NCBI GenBank assembly: GCA_001399805.1
Contig: LIHJ01000087.1
Coordinates: 1-41,936, forward strand
Source: Candidatus Bathyarchaeota archaeon BA1
Lineage (GTDB): Archaea; Thermoproteota; Bathyarchaeia; Bathyarchaeales; Bathyarchaeaceae
Reading direction: 5' to 3'
DNA: 41,936 nt
Positions 24,017-32,108 of this stretch are shown piece after piece; positions within the stretch are counted from its first letter, which is position 1, and each line of letters opens with the position of its first letter. The notes below the pieces were generated by a model, which saw nothing but the letters and a program-made list of their open reading frames with translations, was not told the DNA's origin and did no database searches. The position numbers and the translations under genes are program-made.

Positions 24017-24931
24017 CTATATTTTGCCCAACAATTTTAGGAGAATGGCCTTCGCAGAGTGCAGTCGGTTCTCGCTTTGGTCATAGATGATGGAGTTGGG
24101 GCTCTCTATGGCGTCTTCACTTATCTCATAGCCTCGGTGGATCGGCATGTCGTGCATGATGAGGGCTTGGCTTCCCCTTAGCAGTTTGGTGTTCACTTGA
24201 TAGGGCATCATCAACTTGGTCCTCCTTTCCTTCTCCTTCTTAAACTTGGGGTCGAGGAAAAACTCCATGTCCACCCAGGTGTCCGTGTAAACAATGTCCG
24301 CATCCTTTACCGCCTCTTTAACATCCAATGTGGTCTTATACAACCCCGTCTGTTTGGCGCCTTCAACCAGCTCCTTATCAAGGGATGGTTCATTCACCAT
24401 GGGCGTCACTGTGGTGATCTCCACCCCAGTCTTGGTGCAGCCCACTATCAGGGAGTTGCACACGTTGTTGTGGACCCCAATGTAAACCAGCCTTAACCCC
24501 TCCAGATGACCACTCTTCTCCTTGATGGTCATGAGGTCGGCGATGGCTTGGCATGGATGATACTTTTCACAACAACCATTGATCACGGGAACTCTGGAAG
24601 CCTCTGCCATGGCTCTTAGGTCGACATGCCTCAATAGACGAGCCATGATAACATCAACATTCCTCGACAGGTAGCGTGTCTCATCTCTGATATCAGCCAG
24701 GACGAAGTTTGTGGTCCTCCAATCCAGGTAGATGGCGTGTCCCCCCAGCTGGGTCATCGCCACTTCAAAGGAAACCCTCGTCCTGGTGGAGGTTTTCTGA
24801 AAAATCATCGCCAACGACTTATCCCTTAAAGAGGCTCTGTATTTGCCTGGATTTTTCTTGATCTCTATTGACCTCTCGATCACATCCCTGATCTGTTCTG
24901 GGGTCCAGTCTTTAAGGGTTAATAAATGCAT
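24017..24931 (-). CDS. Ornithine-carbamoyltransferase-family transcarbamylase with altered substrate motifs
   Basis: 304 residues, normal OTCase length. The carbamoyl-phosphate sites are intact: FQKTSTRTRVSFEVAM (S-T-R-T-R) near residue 46, RLLRH near 98 and YHPCQAIADLMT near 125. The amino-acid side is unusual: where OTCase has D-x-x-x-S-M-G this has DTWVDMEFF, and HCLPAHRG is HDMPIHRGYEI, so the usual Cys is missing. It may be a lineage form of ArgF or a paralog acting on a different amine. Start ATG 24931 with GAGGGGGC upstream. Divergent from dtdA; no other arg genes here. Confidence 0.8.
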   Translation of the reverse strand: MHLLTLKDWTPEQIRDVIERSIEIKKNPGKYRASLRDKSLAMIFQKTSTRTRVSFEVAMTQLGGHAIYLDWRTTNFVLADIRDETRYLSRNVDVIMARLLRHVDLRAMAEASRVPVINGCCEKYHPCQAIADLMTIKEKSGHLEGLRLVYIGVHNNVCNSLIVGCTKTGVEITTVTPMVNEPSLDKELVEGAKQTGLYKTTLDVKEAVKDADIVYTDTWVDMEFFLDPKFKKEKERRTKLMMPYQVNTKLLRGSQALIMHDMPIHRGYEISEDAIESPNSIIYDQSENRLHSAKAILLKLLGKI

Positions 24932-25045
24932 TTTGCCCCCTCGTGACTGATATTCGCTTTGATTTCTGTTTATATTGATTTAAGTTTTATGGAAACCCTT
25001 AATTTTCATGAGGCTTTCTCAATAAATCGTTAGGAAGTTATCATC

Positions 25046-25861
25046 ATGATCATCCTTGTGGCTTCAACAAGGGATGTTGCTGGCATGAACGTCGCTCAGC
25101 AAATCTTAGAACGTTATGAATTTGAAAGGCTCTCTGAGGTATTCCACAAGAACCCGGTTTACATAAAAAAGATTCGGGACCTTGAGGTCAGGCTCGTTTT
25201 TGTTAACGATGAGCCCATCCACACCCAATTCATCACGCATTTTTTCGCCCCCCAACTGCTGGTCTTTATATCAAGGCACAGCAGCGTGAGCGGGATCCCC
25301 ACCCTCTCAGTTCATACCCCAGGCAACCTTGGCGTAGCGGAACTCGGCGGAATCCCAAAAAGGGTTTCCATATCCCCAGCCAGCGCCATGAGGGATGCCC
25401 TCTTGGAGATGGCGAGGATGAGGGAGGAAATGAGGTTGGATTATCAGGTTTCTTATGAGTGCACGCACCATGGCCCATCCCTGGATGTGCCCACTATGTT
25501 TGTAGAGCTCGGCAGTTCTTTAAAGCAATGGAAGGATTTGAAAGCGGCCGAGGCTGTGGCTCACGCTGCGATGGCGGCCATTTCCAAGCAATCAAGGTAT
25601 CGGGCGGTGTTGGGCATGGGTGGTCCACACTATAATGAGAGGTTTACGAAAATCGCGTTAAGCTCTCCAACAGCCTTTGGGCACATAGTTCCTAAGTATT
25701 CTATCCCACAGGTGGATGCTGAAATGATAAGGCAATGCGTTGAGAGAACCGTGGAAAAAGTGGAGTCGGCGATCCTTGATTGGAAGGGAATAAGCGGTGT
25801 GGATAAGGGTAGGTTGGTTGTAACATTTGATGAGGTTGGTGTCCCAGTAGAGAGGGTCTAA
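25046..25861 (+). CDS. dtdA: D-aminoacyl-tRNA deacylase, archaeal GEK1 type
   Basis: 271 residues. MIILVASTRDVAGMNVAQQIL at the N-terminus, FISRHSSVSGIPTLSVHTPGN, YECTHHGPSL (metal-binding His pair), MFVELGSSLKQWKD and GMGGPHYNERFT are the DtdA/GEK1 landmarks. This zinc enzyme removes D-amino acids mischarged on tRNA. ATG 25046, with GGAAG upstream. Monocistronic, divergent from the carbamoyltransferase. Confidence 0.94.
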   Translation: MIILVASTRDVAGMNVAQQILERYEFERLSEVFHKNPVYIKKIRDLEVRLVFVNDEPIHTQFITHFFAPQLLVFISRHSSVSGIPTLSVHTPGNLGVAELGGIPKRVSISPASAMRDALLEMARMREEMRLDYQVSYECTHHGPSLDVPTMFVELGSSLKQWKDLKAAEAVAHAAMAAISKQSRYRAVLGMGGPHYNERFTKIALSSPTAFGHIVPKYSIPQVDAEMIRQCVERTVEKVESAILDWKGISGVDKGRLVVTFDEVGVPVERV

Positions 25862-26086
25862 AACGGTCAGATTGTTGAACAAAAAATGGACATGAAGTAT
25901 GGTTTTATCTCGTCCCCAATGAAGAGTAACCGTGCCAAAGACCTGGAAATCGTACTAAAAGAGGAAAAACAAATCCTAAAATTATAGCTAAAAGTTAACT
26001 TTAGCGCTTAATGCATAATACCTCCTTAATCAGGATTAAGCGAAAACTTAAAGCTGAGCCAACGCAATTGAAGAGTAGTGATTTGC

Positions 26087-26308
26087 ATGACTAAGGTTGC
26101 TGTGGAGGCTGCTGAGATCTATAAGGAGCTTAGAAACTTAGTTTCTGAGGCTAGGAAGTGCGGGATGGAGGACTCAGGGTCGTATAGGAAGTTGGTGAAT
26201 GTCTTGAATGAGCTGGCTTCCGCGCTACATGCGATGCTATACATAGATAAGAAGCTGGATCCAGAGGTTGAGGAGAAGGTAAAGGAGGCCCTTAACCCCC
26301 CAACTTAA
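26087..26308 (+). CDS. Small helical protein (73 aa), hypothetical
   Basis: Helix-rich, soluble: VEAAEIYKELRNLVSEARK, then LVNVLNELASALHAMLYID and DPEVEEKVKEALN. No family recognised. ATG 26087 chosen, with GTG 26078 as alternative. It lies upstream of the first secE copy on the same strand. Confidence 0.5.
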   Translation: MTKVAVEAAEIYKELRNLVSEARKCGMEDSGSYRKLVNVLNELASALHAMLYIDKKLDPEVEEKVKEALNPPT

Positions 26309-26387
26309 AACCCATATCCATTCCTTCAACCTCTGCGTTCCCAATCACAAACGGTATATCCAAATACCGACAACTTTAATAGATTGC

Positions 26388-26600
26388 ATGAAACGGCATA
26401 AATTTAATCATGGTGTAATAGGCTTGGGACTGAGATCCTTCCTTCAATCCTGTGCCAGGTTGTTGAGGCTGTCCAAAAAGCCGGGTAGAGAGGAGCTCTG
26501 GCTCTCCATAAAGATCTGCCTACTTGGCATCACCGCGATTGGAGCCGTGGGGTTCATCATCAAACTTATATCCGGAGTTATACAAGGATTTGCGCTTTAG
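26388..26600 (+). CDS. secE: Preprotein translocase subunit SecE, intact copy
   Basis: 70 residues. An amphipathic N-terminal helix (SFLQSCARLLRLSKKPGREELWLSIK) is followed by one membrane helix (ICLLGITAIGAVGFIIKLI) and GVIQGF, as in archaeal SecE (Sec61-gamma). It clamps SecY in the membrane. The first about 12 residues are uncertain and no good ribosome-binding site precedes the ATG; a TATA-like ACTTTAATAG is about 15 nt upstream, suggesting a near-leaderless message. A second, frameshifted copy precedes nusG at 28091, so this copy is probably the working one. Confidence 0.88.
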   Translation: MKRHKFNHGVIGLGLRSFLQSCARLLRLSKKPGREELWLSIKICLLGITAIGAVGFIIKLISGVIQGFAL

Positions 26601-26610
26601 GAGAGCAAAA

Positions 26611-26700
26611 CATGAAGGAAGCGGAAAAGCCTGGGTTTATTCAAAGGAATGAGGGCGAAGATAACAAATACCTATAAGCGCGCTGAAAGGAAGTTATGCT
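26611..26700 (+). pseudogene. nusG remnant after the first secE copy
   Basis: The secE stop is followed by TAGGAGAGCA and ATGAAGGAAGCGGAA, matching the start of intact nusG (28264-28300). A few codons later comes TTCAAAGGAATGAGGGCGAA and onward (about 26640-26668), which matches the KOW region of nusG (28611-28639) at 25 of 29 positions. The roughly 330 bp between them in intact nusG are deleted. A stop follows after about 22 codons. Confidence 0.7.
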
Positions 26701-26980
26701 TGTGTCATAGCCATAGAAGAGAATACTGGTCATTATACGCTTTTATTATCTTTCTCCATCCTAGGCACGACAACGAGTAAACCTTTTAGCCTCATCACTG
26801 AGCGTCACGTCATCAACTTAAATTCTAATAAGCCTCTCCCGCGTTTGCAACAGAAGACTGCGAGTTTCCACGGAAGAAGTCGTAAGGATGTGAGAGCCGA
26901 GCGTGATAGCGCGAGTGCTATGCTTGAATCATCTATTTATATGCCTATCGTATATCATTTTTGTTGGTGGGTGCGTCTTA

Positions 26981-27250
26981 ATGTTAGATGAGATGAGTGT
27001 GCTGGTTACGTTGCAGAGATATTACTTAGACGACATTACCTTTGAGAGGGTTGCTAGTGATGCAGGCATCACCCTTTACGAGCTTATAGAGTACGTGAGG
27101 AAGAACGAGCTTCCCATAGTGTTAACCGAGGAGGACAGGGTTGACGGCATTAGGAGGGTTAGCGAGCTGATGGAAAAGCACGGGATGAAAAGCGCCCTTA
27201 AGATAGCTGAGGAGGCCTATCAAAAGGTTAAAGCCCGAGGATCTTCTTAA
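26981..27250 (+). CDS. UPF0175-family antitoxin-like protein
   Basis: 89 residues from ATG 26981, preceded by GGTGGG. LVTLQRYYLDDITFERVASDAGITLYELIEYVRKNELPIVLTEED (given for position only, in parts LQRYYLDD / GITLYELIEYV) is the UPF0175 helix-turn-helix pattern. These proteins are usually the upstream antitoxin of a DUF3368 PIN-like toxin on the same strand. Here the toxin-like gene is convergent and their 3' ends overlap by 23 bases. A longer frame back to 26903 is unlikely. Confidence 0.75.
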   Translation: MLDEMSVLVTLQRYYLDDITFERVASDAGITLYELIEYVRKNELPIVLTEEDRVDGIRRVSELMEKHGMKSALKIAEEAYQKVKARGSS

Positions 27251-27719
27251 CCCTCTTAGTTCTGTATCCGGCTTCCCATATATCCCTCGCAAAGCTTTTT
27301 AATTCTACTAATCCCCTTTGTGCCGCAACATAAATGACTTCCACAAGGTCCTTAGCGTTCACCCCTAGCCCCCTCATCTTTCTTTCAGCAACCACATCAG
27401 CAACTATGACTAAACTATATCCCCCTCTTTCATAGAGCTTCGCAACCTCAGCTTCACCTACATCGATCCGAATCCTATTTGAAAGTTGGACCGCTTCCCT
27501 AACCTCATCACGGGTTAATTTAACGACTTTTATCCACTCTGAGACCTTAATCAGAGGTATTTCGGGGAACGTTATCCCAAGCCTTAAGGGCCTCTCAACC
27601 TCATCCATCACACCAGCGGTTGTATAAACAACTTGAAACAGGTCTCTAAGGATTTCCAGCCTACCAGCCTTGGCTAGAAATATCAAAGGAGAAGCGTTAA
27701 CAGCCACCCTCAGCTTCAT
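27228..27719 (-). CDS. DUF3368 PIN-like nuclease (toxin-like)
   Basis: 163 residues. VAVNASPLIFLAKAGRLEILRDLF at the N-terminus and IDVGEAEVAKLYERGGYSLVIVADVVAERKM in the middle match the DUF3368 group of PIN-like proteins (N-S/A-S-P-L-I...L; G-E-A-E). The usual second Asp (DD or DE before the RR/K-A motif) appears as VADVVAERK. Predicted RNase toxin. Full length and intact. Convergent and overlapping at the 3' end with the UPF0175 gene rather than cotranscribed. Confidence 0.78.
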   Translation of the reverse strand: MKLRVAVNASPLIFLAKAGRLEILRDLFQVVYTTAGVMDEVERPLRLGITFPEIPLIKVSEWIKVVKLTRDEVREAVQLSNRIRIDVGEAEVAKLYERGGYSLVIVADVVAERKMRGLGVNAKDLVEVIYVAAQRGLVELKSFARDIWEAGYRTKRVKKILGL

Positions 27720-28038
27720 AATCTATCATTAACTAATACGCATATATTTCTTACATAACTTAGCCTGCAAGTTTAAGAACCGAGTCTGGGTCAATTGTAA
27801 GCTTAATGCCTTGTGGATATTCATCGCCTTTCTTAATTCTCTTAAGCTCTATTAATGATTAGTCCAAAAGCTTGGAAACTTTGGAACATCACCGAAATAG
27901 TTCTAAAGTAGGTCATCAACATGGCCCATTTATCAGGGTTATCTATTATCAACGTGAAAACATTAGGTCTTTTCATAAAAGACTTTAGGTCACCTACAGA
28001 ATTACAAGGAAGTGAGATACTAAAGCCGAAAAGCGATG
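27720..28038. other. Decayed coding sequence between the toxin-like gene and the second secE
   Basis: On the minus strand two short pieces read as protein: MKRPNVFTLIIDNPDKWAML (about 27985 downward) and LKRIKKGDEYPQGIKLTIDP (about 27860-27775), in different frames. I cannot name the parent. No RNA gene seen. Confidence 0.35.
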
Positions 28039-28048
28039 TATATAAATA
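28039..28048 (+). promoter_or_regulatory. TATA box for the secE/nusG/stalk region
   Basis: TATATAAATA in AT-rich DNA, about 25-35 nt upstream of the first coding sequence of the second secE-nusG copy. Fits an archaeal TATA box. Confidence 0.45.
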
Positions 28049-28090
28049 GAAATTTATAGGAGAACTAATTGTTTGAAGTGTTGAGAAACC

Positions 28091-28263
28091 TTGGGATTGA
28101 GATCATTTCTTCAATCGTGTTCAAGATTGTTGAAGCTTGCGAAAAAGCCGGGTAGGGGGAGCTCTGGCTTTCCGTGAGGATTTGCCTACTCGGTATTCTC
28201 GTGGTTGGGGTGGTTGGGTTTATCATCAAGCTCATATCTGGCGTAATCCAAGGGTTTGCATAG
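28091..28263 (+). pseudogene. secE, second copy, frameshifted
   Basis: Reads TTG-initiated LGLRSFLQSCSRLLKLAKKPGR, then after the G5 run near 28155 the frame moves by one base to ELWLSVRICLLG...VVGFIIKLISGVIQGFA. The two halves together are about 80% identical to the SecE at 26388. The spacing to nusG (15 nt) is the normal secE-nusG arrangement, so this is probably the ancestral locus. One missing base in a homopolymer could be a sequencing error. Confidence 0.75.
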
Positions 28264-28278
28264 TAGGAGAGCACAACC

Positions 28279-28752
28279 GTGAAAGAGAAGGAAGAGAGAA
28301 TTCCCACAGCGATCTTTGCCGTGCGAACTACGGCGGGGCAAGAGAAGAACGTGGCGGAACTCATCGCGGCCAGGGTTGAAACCCACCAGTTGCCCATCAA
28401 GGCCATTCTTGTTCCGGAAATGCTGAAGGGCTACGTGTTCATCGAGGCAGGTGGACCACACTTCGTTGAAGAGGCCATATCAGGAATAAAGCACGTGAGG
28501 TCCCGGGTTCCAGGAATCGTGAGTTTCTCGGAAGTGGAGAGGTACATCGTTATAAAGCCCGTGATCGAGGAGCTGGATGTCGAAGACCTTGTGGAGATCG
28601 TGGGAGGCCCATTCAAAGGGATGAGGGCGAAGATCACGAGGGTAGACAGAACAAAGGAGGAGGTAACCCTAGAGCTGTTGGAGGCAACCTTCACCCTGCC
28701 CATCACCGTACACGCCGATTATGTGAAGTTAGTCGAGAAAGCTAAAAAATAA
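28279..28752 (+). CDS. spt5: Transcription elongation factor Spt5/NusG
   Basis: 157 residues: NGN domain (IFAVRTTAGQEKNVAELIAARV, LVPEMLKGYVFIEA, HVRSRVPGIVSFSEVE) and C-terminal KOW domain (DLVEIVGGPFKGMRAKITRVDRTKEEVTLELLE). It pairs with Spt4 on RNA polymerase. GTG start 28279 with GGAGAGCA upstream. Precedes L11 as in most archaea, but a small membrane-protein gene intervenes. Confidence 0.95.
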   Translation: MKEKEERIPTAIFAVRTTAGQEKNVAELIAARVETHQLPIKAILVPEMLKGYVFIEAGGPHFVEEAISGIKHVRSRVPGIVSFSEVERYIVIKPVIEELDVEDLVEIVGGPFKGMRAKITRVDRTKEEVTLELLEATFTLPITVHADYVKLVEKAKK

Positions 28753-28819
28753 GCTATAAAACTAAATAAATGAGGGCGATAAGGTAAATGGTTATTCCTT
28801 ACGAGTTAGGTGGTTAAAA

Positions 28820-29065
28820 ATGCCAGAAAGTGTTGAGGAAAGGCTAGCGAAGGTTGAGGGGAGGCTGGAGGAGCTTAGTAAGCGTATTGATAACTTGAAC
28901 CATCGCATAACAGAAGGCTTTACCATGACAAACACAAGGATCGACGACCTAGGTAAAAGCTTAAACAAGCGCATAGACGACTTAAGAAGCGAGGTAAGGC
29001 TCTGGTTTGTGGTAATAACCATAATAATCTCACTGATCACCCTACTGTTAAAATTAATCCCTTAA
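28820..29065 (+). CDS. Coiled-coil protein with C-terminal membrane anchor (81 aa)
   Basis: A heptad-rich stretch (ERLAKVEGRLEELSKRIDNL, then TNTRIDDLGKSLNKRIDDLRSEV) is followed by one hydrophobic segment, VVITIIISLITLLLKLI, at the very C-terminus, that is, a tail-anchored coiled coil. ATG 28820 is in an AT-rich context. Similar small proteins are common in archaea and lack a known role. It sits between spt5 and L11, where a gene is not normally found. Confidence 0.7.
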   Translation: MPESVEERLAKVEGRLEELSKRIDNLNHRITEGFTMTNTRIDDLGKSLNKRIDDLRSEVRLWFVVITIIISLITLLLKLIP

Positions 29066-29124
29066 TAATCATCATTTCAATTTTCCTTAACATTAATTAC
29101 GAAACCAAAATGAGGGAAAGATGG

Positions 29125-29616
29125 GTGAGCGAGAGGAAGGTGGTTGAGGCGCTCGTGAGCGGTGGGCAAGCCACCGCGGGACCTCCGTTGGGACCTGCTC
29201 TGGGACCACTAGGCGTCAACGTCCTTGCCATAGTGAACAAGATCAACGAGATCACAAAGCACTATGCCGGCATGAAGGTGCCAGTCAAAATCCTCGTGGA
29301 TGTGGAGACAAAGGATTTTGAGGTAAGCGTGGGTATACCTACCGCCTCCGCCTTGATTGTCAGCGAGTTGGGGGTCGAAAAGGGATCAGGGACCCCGAAA
29401 ACCCAAAAAATAGGAAACCTATCCATAGCACAAATCGTGAAGATCGCCAAAATCAAGCGGGCTGAGCTTTTAGCGAGAGACCTGAAGTCGGCAGTAAAGG
29501 AGGTTTTAGGAAGCTGTATCAGCATGGGGGTAACCGTGGAAGAAAAGGACCCCAGAGAGGCTCAAAAAGAGATCGACGAAGGAAAATACGACACACTATT
29601 TGAAAAGGTGGAGTAA
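29125..29616 (+). CDS. rpl11: 50S ribosomal protein L11
   Basis: 163 residues from GTG 29125. KVVEALVSGGQATAGPPLGPALGPLGVNV is the universally conserved N-terminal domain that contacts translation factors (shown for position; key part GPPLGPALGPLG). KTQKIGNLSIAQIVKIAKIK lies in the rRNA-binding C-terminal domain. GTG is preferred over ATG 29110 because it gives the canonical N-terminus and has AGGGAAAG upstream. Confidence 0.95.
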   Translation: MSERKVVEALVSGGQATAGPPLGPALGPLGVNVLAIVNKINEITKHYAGMKVPVKILVDVETKDFEVSVGIPTASALIVSELGVEKGSGTPKTQKIGNLSIAQIVKIAKIKRAELLARDLKSAVKEVLGSCISMGVTVEEKDPREAQKEIDEGKYDTLFEKVE

Positions 29617-29665
29617 CAATCTTTTTATAACCGTCCCTTATATGTCTCTGGCTCGAGGCTCCAAG

Positions 29666-30316
29666 ATGCCGTTAGACACGAAAAGTATCCTTGAGGCGAT
29701 CAAGGAAGCGAAGAGTAAGTCTGAAAGGAGAAACTTCACGCAATCCATAGACCTCATGATCAACCTCCAGGACATCGACCTCAAGAAGCCTGAAAGCAAA
29801 ATCCAAGAACTCATCGATCTGCCATATCTCATGGGCAAGGGAAACAAAATATGCGTGATTGCCTCCGGCGAACTGGCCCTAAGAGCCAAGGAGGCGGGCG
29901 CGGATTTGGTCATTGAAAGAGGTGAACTTGAAGCCTTAACCGGCGATAAGAAGAAACAAAGGGAATTGGCGAAAAACTACGACTTCTTCATTGCGGAGGC
30001 CCCCATGATGCCCCTTGTGGGGAGGGTTTTGGGCACAACCCTGGGGCCAAAGGGGAGGATGCCGACCCCTGTTCCCCCAACAGCCAACATAGCGGAGCAA
30101 ATTGAAAAACACCGAAGAATGGTGTTGGTCCGGCTACGGGGTCAGCCCACTCTTCAATGTCGGGCTGGAACTGAGAACATGCCGGATGAACAAATCGCTG
30201 AAAACGTGCAGGCGATAATAAGGAGGCTTGAGGGAAAACTTAAGAGGGGGGTCAAAAACATTGGGTCGGTCTGCCTAAAAACAACCATGGGTCCAACAGT
30301 TAAAATAAGGACCTAG
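29666..30316 (+). CDS. rpl1: 50S ribosomal protein L1
   Basis: 216 residues from ATG 29666, typical for archaeal L1. N-terminal ILEAIKEAKSKSERRNFTQSIDLMINLQDIDLKKPES (in part NFTQSIDL) and central LGTTLGPKGRMPTPVPP are the rRNA-binding signature. The C-terminal KRGVKNIGSVCLKTTMGP is conserved. L1 is known in archaea to repress its own operon by binding mRNA; I did not pin down such a site here. In-frame ATG at 29642 is an alternative start. Confidence 0.94.
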   Translation: MPLDTKSILEAIKEAKSKSERRNFTQSIDLMINLQDIDLKKPESKIQELIDLPYLMGKGNKICVIASGELALRAKEAGADLVIERGELEALTGDKKKQRELAKNYDFFIAEAPMMPLVGRVLGTTLGPKGRMPTPVPPTANIAEQIEKHRRMVLVRLRGQPTLQCRAGTENMPDEQIAENVQAIIRRLEGKLKRGVKNIGSVCLKTTMGPTVKIRT

Positions 30317-30326
30317 GGGAAGGAAT

Positions 30327-31190
30327 GTGTCAACTGCGCTGGGAAAGGCTGAGGAGGTTGAGGAAATAAAAGACCTCCTGCAACAACACAGGGTTATTGG
30401 GGTCGCTGGCTTACAAAAGGTTCGTGCGCCTCAGCTTCAAGAACTAAGGAGAAAACTGGAGAAAAGCGCACATCTCCGCGTTATTAAAAATACCCTGATG
30501 AAAAGGGCAATTACTGAATGTAAAAACAAACTCAAACTTGAAGATTTTGGAAATTACCTAAGTGGTTCAAACATTTTCCTCTTCGCCAACATTAACCCCT
30601 TCAAACTCGCATCCCTTCTCGAAAAAAGCAAGGTGAAAACAACCGCAAAGGCTGGAGACATAGCGGTTCACGACGTGATCATCCCAGCCGGAAACACGGG
30701 GCTGCCCCCAGGCCCCATCATCAGCCAATTCAGCGCCGTAGGCCTGCCCACCAGAATCGAGGCTGGAAGCGTGTGGATAAATCGTGACACTTTAGTTGCA
30801 AAAAAGGGAGAGGTCATAACGGCTAGGCTTGCCGGCGTGTTATCAAAGCTCGGCATAAAACCAGTGGAGGCCGGCCTCACCATGAAGGCGGTTTACGATG
30901 AGGGGCTGATCATCGCCGGGGAACAGCTGCAACTGGACCTCGAGGGGGTTAAAAAAGGCATTGGAGAGGCCCAAGCCATCGCATTTAACCTATCCCTGAA
31001 CGCCGCATACCCACTACCAGAAAACATCAACACTCTCCTTCAAATCGCCCACCAAGAGGCGTATACGATGGCTCTTAACGCAAGCATCATCACCCACGAC
31101 ACCATAGCGGACCTTATACGAAGGGCCCATGCACAAATGTTAAGTTTAAGTAGATTATGCGGCTACCCTAACTTGCTTAAGGATGAGTGA
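30327..31190 (+). CDS. rpl10: 50S ribosomal protein L10 (P0), lacking the acidic C-terminal tail
   Basis: 287 residues. RNA-binding domain: EIKDLLQQHRVIGVAGLQKVRAPQLQELRRKL, VIKNTLMKRAI. Middle insert: GDIAVHDVIIPAGNTGLPPGP. The helical spine that binds L12 dimers is present (INTLLQIAHQEAYTMALNAS, TIADLIRRAHAQML). The protein then ends LLKDE, whereas most archaeal P0 proteins carry a charged tail ending in a G-L-x-x-L-F-G motif like that of L12. GTG start with GGGGAAGG upstream. The usual next gene, L12, is displaced by 1.4 kb. Confidence 0.93.
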   Translation: MSTALGKAEEVEEIKDLLQQHRVIGVAGLQKVRAPQLQELRRKLEKSAHLRVIKNTLMKRAITECKNKLKLEDFGNYLSGSNIFLFANINPFKLASLLEKSKVKTTAKAGDIAVHDVIIPAGNTGLPPGPIISQFSAVGLPTRIEAGSVWINRDTLVAKKGEVITARLAGVLSKLGIKPVEAGLTMKAVYDEGLIIAGEQLQLDLEGVKKGIGEAQAIAFNLSLNAAYPLPENINTLLQIAHQEAYTMALNASIITHDTIADLIRRAHAQMLSLSRLCGYPNLLKDE

Positions 31191-31423
31191 TTTGGGATTT
31201 TTAACGCAGTGAACATTTTCTTAGGGTGTCTTAGGTATATGGCTAGGTGGCGTTTGAATTTCGGTTGGTCCTTTTTCAGAACGGCTAGTTCATACTTGTC
31301 CACTTCTATAATTTTGTATTCGTTAGGACCAACTTGTATGGCGCTGGTACGGAAGGGTCCATATATGGAGGGTTTGATCTTCCTGTTTCTTTCCATGTGT
31401 GAGGCTAGAAACTCTAGGATCAT
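31163..31423 (-). CDS. Hypothetical protein (86 aa), doubtful
   Basis: Minus-strand frame with plausible protein-like composition: IYGPFRTSAIQVGPNEYKII, then EVDKYELAVLKKDQPKFKRHLAIYL (in part). No recognised family. It overlaps the last 28 bases of L10. It is part of the DNA inserted between L10 and L12. The opposite strand is also open but looks less like protein. Confidence 0.35.
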   Translation of the reverse strand: MILEFLASHMERNRKIKPSIYGPFRTSAIQVGPNEYKIIEVDKYELAVLKKDQPKFKRHLAIYLRHPKKMFTALKIPNHSSLSKLG

Positions 31424-31599
31424 TCTTTCGCAACCATATAATTTTACCGTACAAGCCAGGGGTAAAGGTGGGTGCTATGGAGCCATCCGCATCCCAGTAG
31501 CCTGCTACGAAAGCTTCAGCTCGCCAGCTTGAGCATTCATCCTTTTCGCTTTCTTATTTTTCACGTTGCATTCTCACAGTCTATATTTCTTTTGTTTCC

Positions 31600-31905
31600 G
31601 TGAGGTTCATTACCTTGCCGAGGGTTAGAACTAAACGCCGAAGGCCCTAGATAGTTCCACTCCATTAACGCACAAGAGCGCTCGAACAGCGTTGGCCCAC
31701 CGCCGACCACTTTTGGGGAAAGGCCATCAGCTTGAAGCTCTCCCAGGTGGTCGTCTAACGTTTGGTTTAGGAGGCTTACGTTTTTAAGGTTTGAGGAGCT
31801 GTCTGGATCCATACATTTAGCCAATATTTGGTCGGGACCTTGGCCTAACCACTCGCAGAACCTATGAACGTAGTGGATGTATTGGATAAGGGAGCATGGG
31901 CTACT
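31600..31905 (-). pseudogene. Tyrosine recombinase (integrase) N-terminal domain remnant
   Basis: The minus strand reads KTSSPCSLIQYIHYVHRFCEW (in part), LGQGPDQILAKCMD, NLKNVSLLNQTLDDHLGELQADGLSPK, then after a frame change WANAVRALLCVNGVELSRA. This is the SAM-like, DNA-arm/core-binding N-terminal domain typical of archaeal XerC/phage-type integrases (R/K-T-S-S-x-x-S-x-x-x-Y; GLSPK-x-x-x-x-x-A-V-x-A-L). The catalytic domain (R...HxxR...Y) is absent. Marks a past integration between L10 and L12. Confidence 0.6.
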
Positions 31906-32108
31906 TGTTTTATGCTTTCTATAGCGATAAATTGAGGTGAAAACATATGCAACTTAGTTTTTGTGATTCAACAACAAAACTCATCACTTTTCCTTTTGTA
32001 CGCCATCCCAACTTTAACGTTTTGTTTGGCGCATGAGATGTGTCAAAGGATTGTTAAGGGTTGACAAGAGGTTTAGGGTTCACGGACCCGAGCCTAATCC
32101 TATCAACC

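Noticed and set aside
31209..31532. 107-codon plus-strand frame after L10
   Set aside because: It has low protein-like quality and overlaps the more plausible minus-strand frame. No ribosome-binding site or homology recognised.
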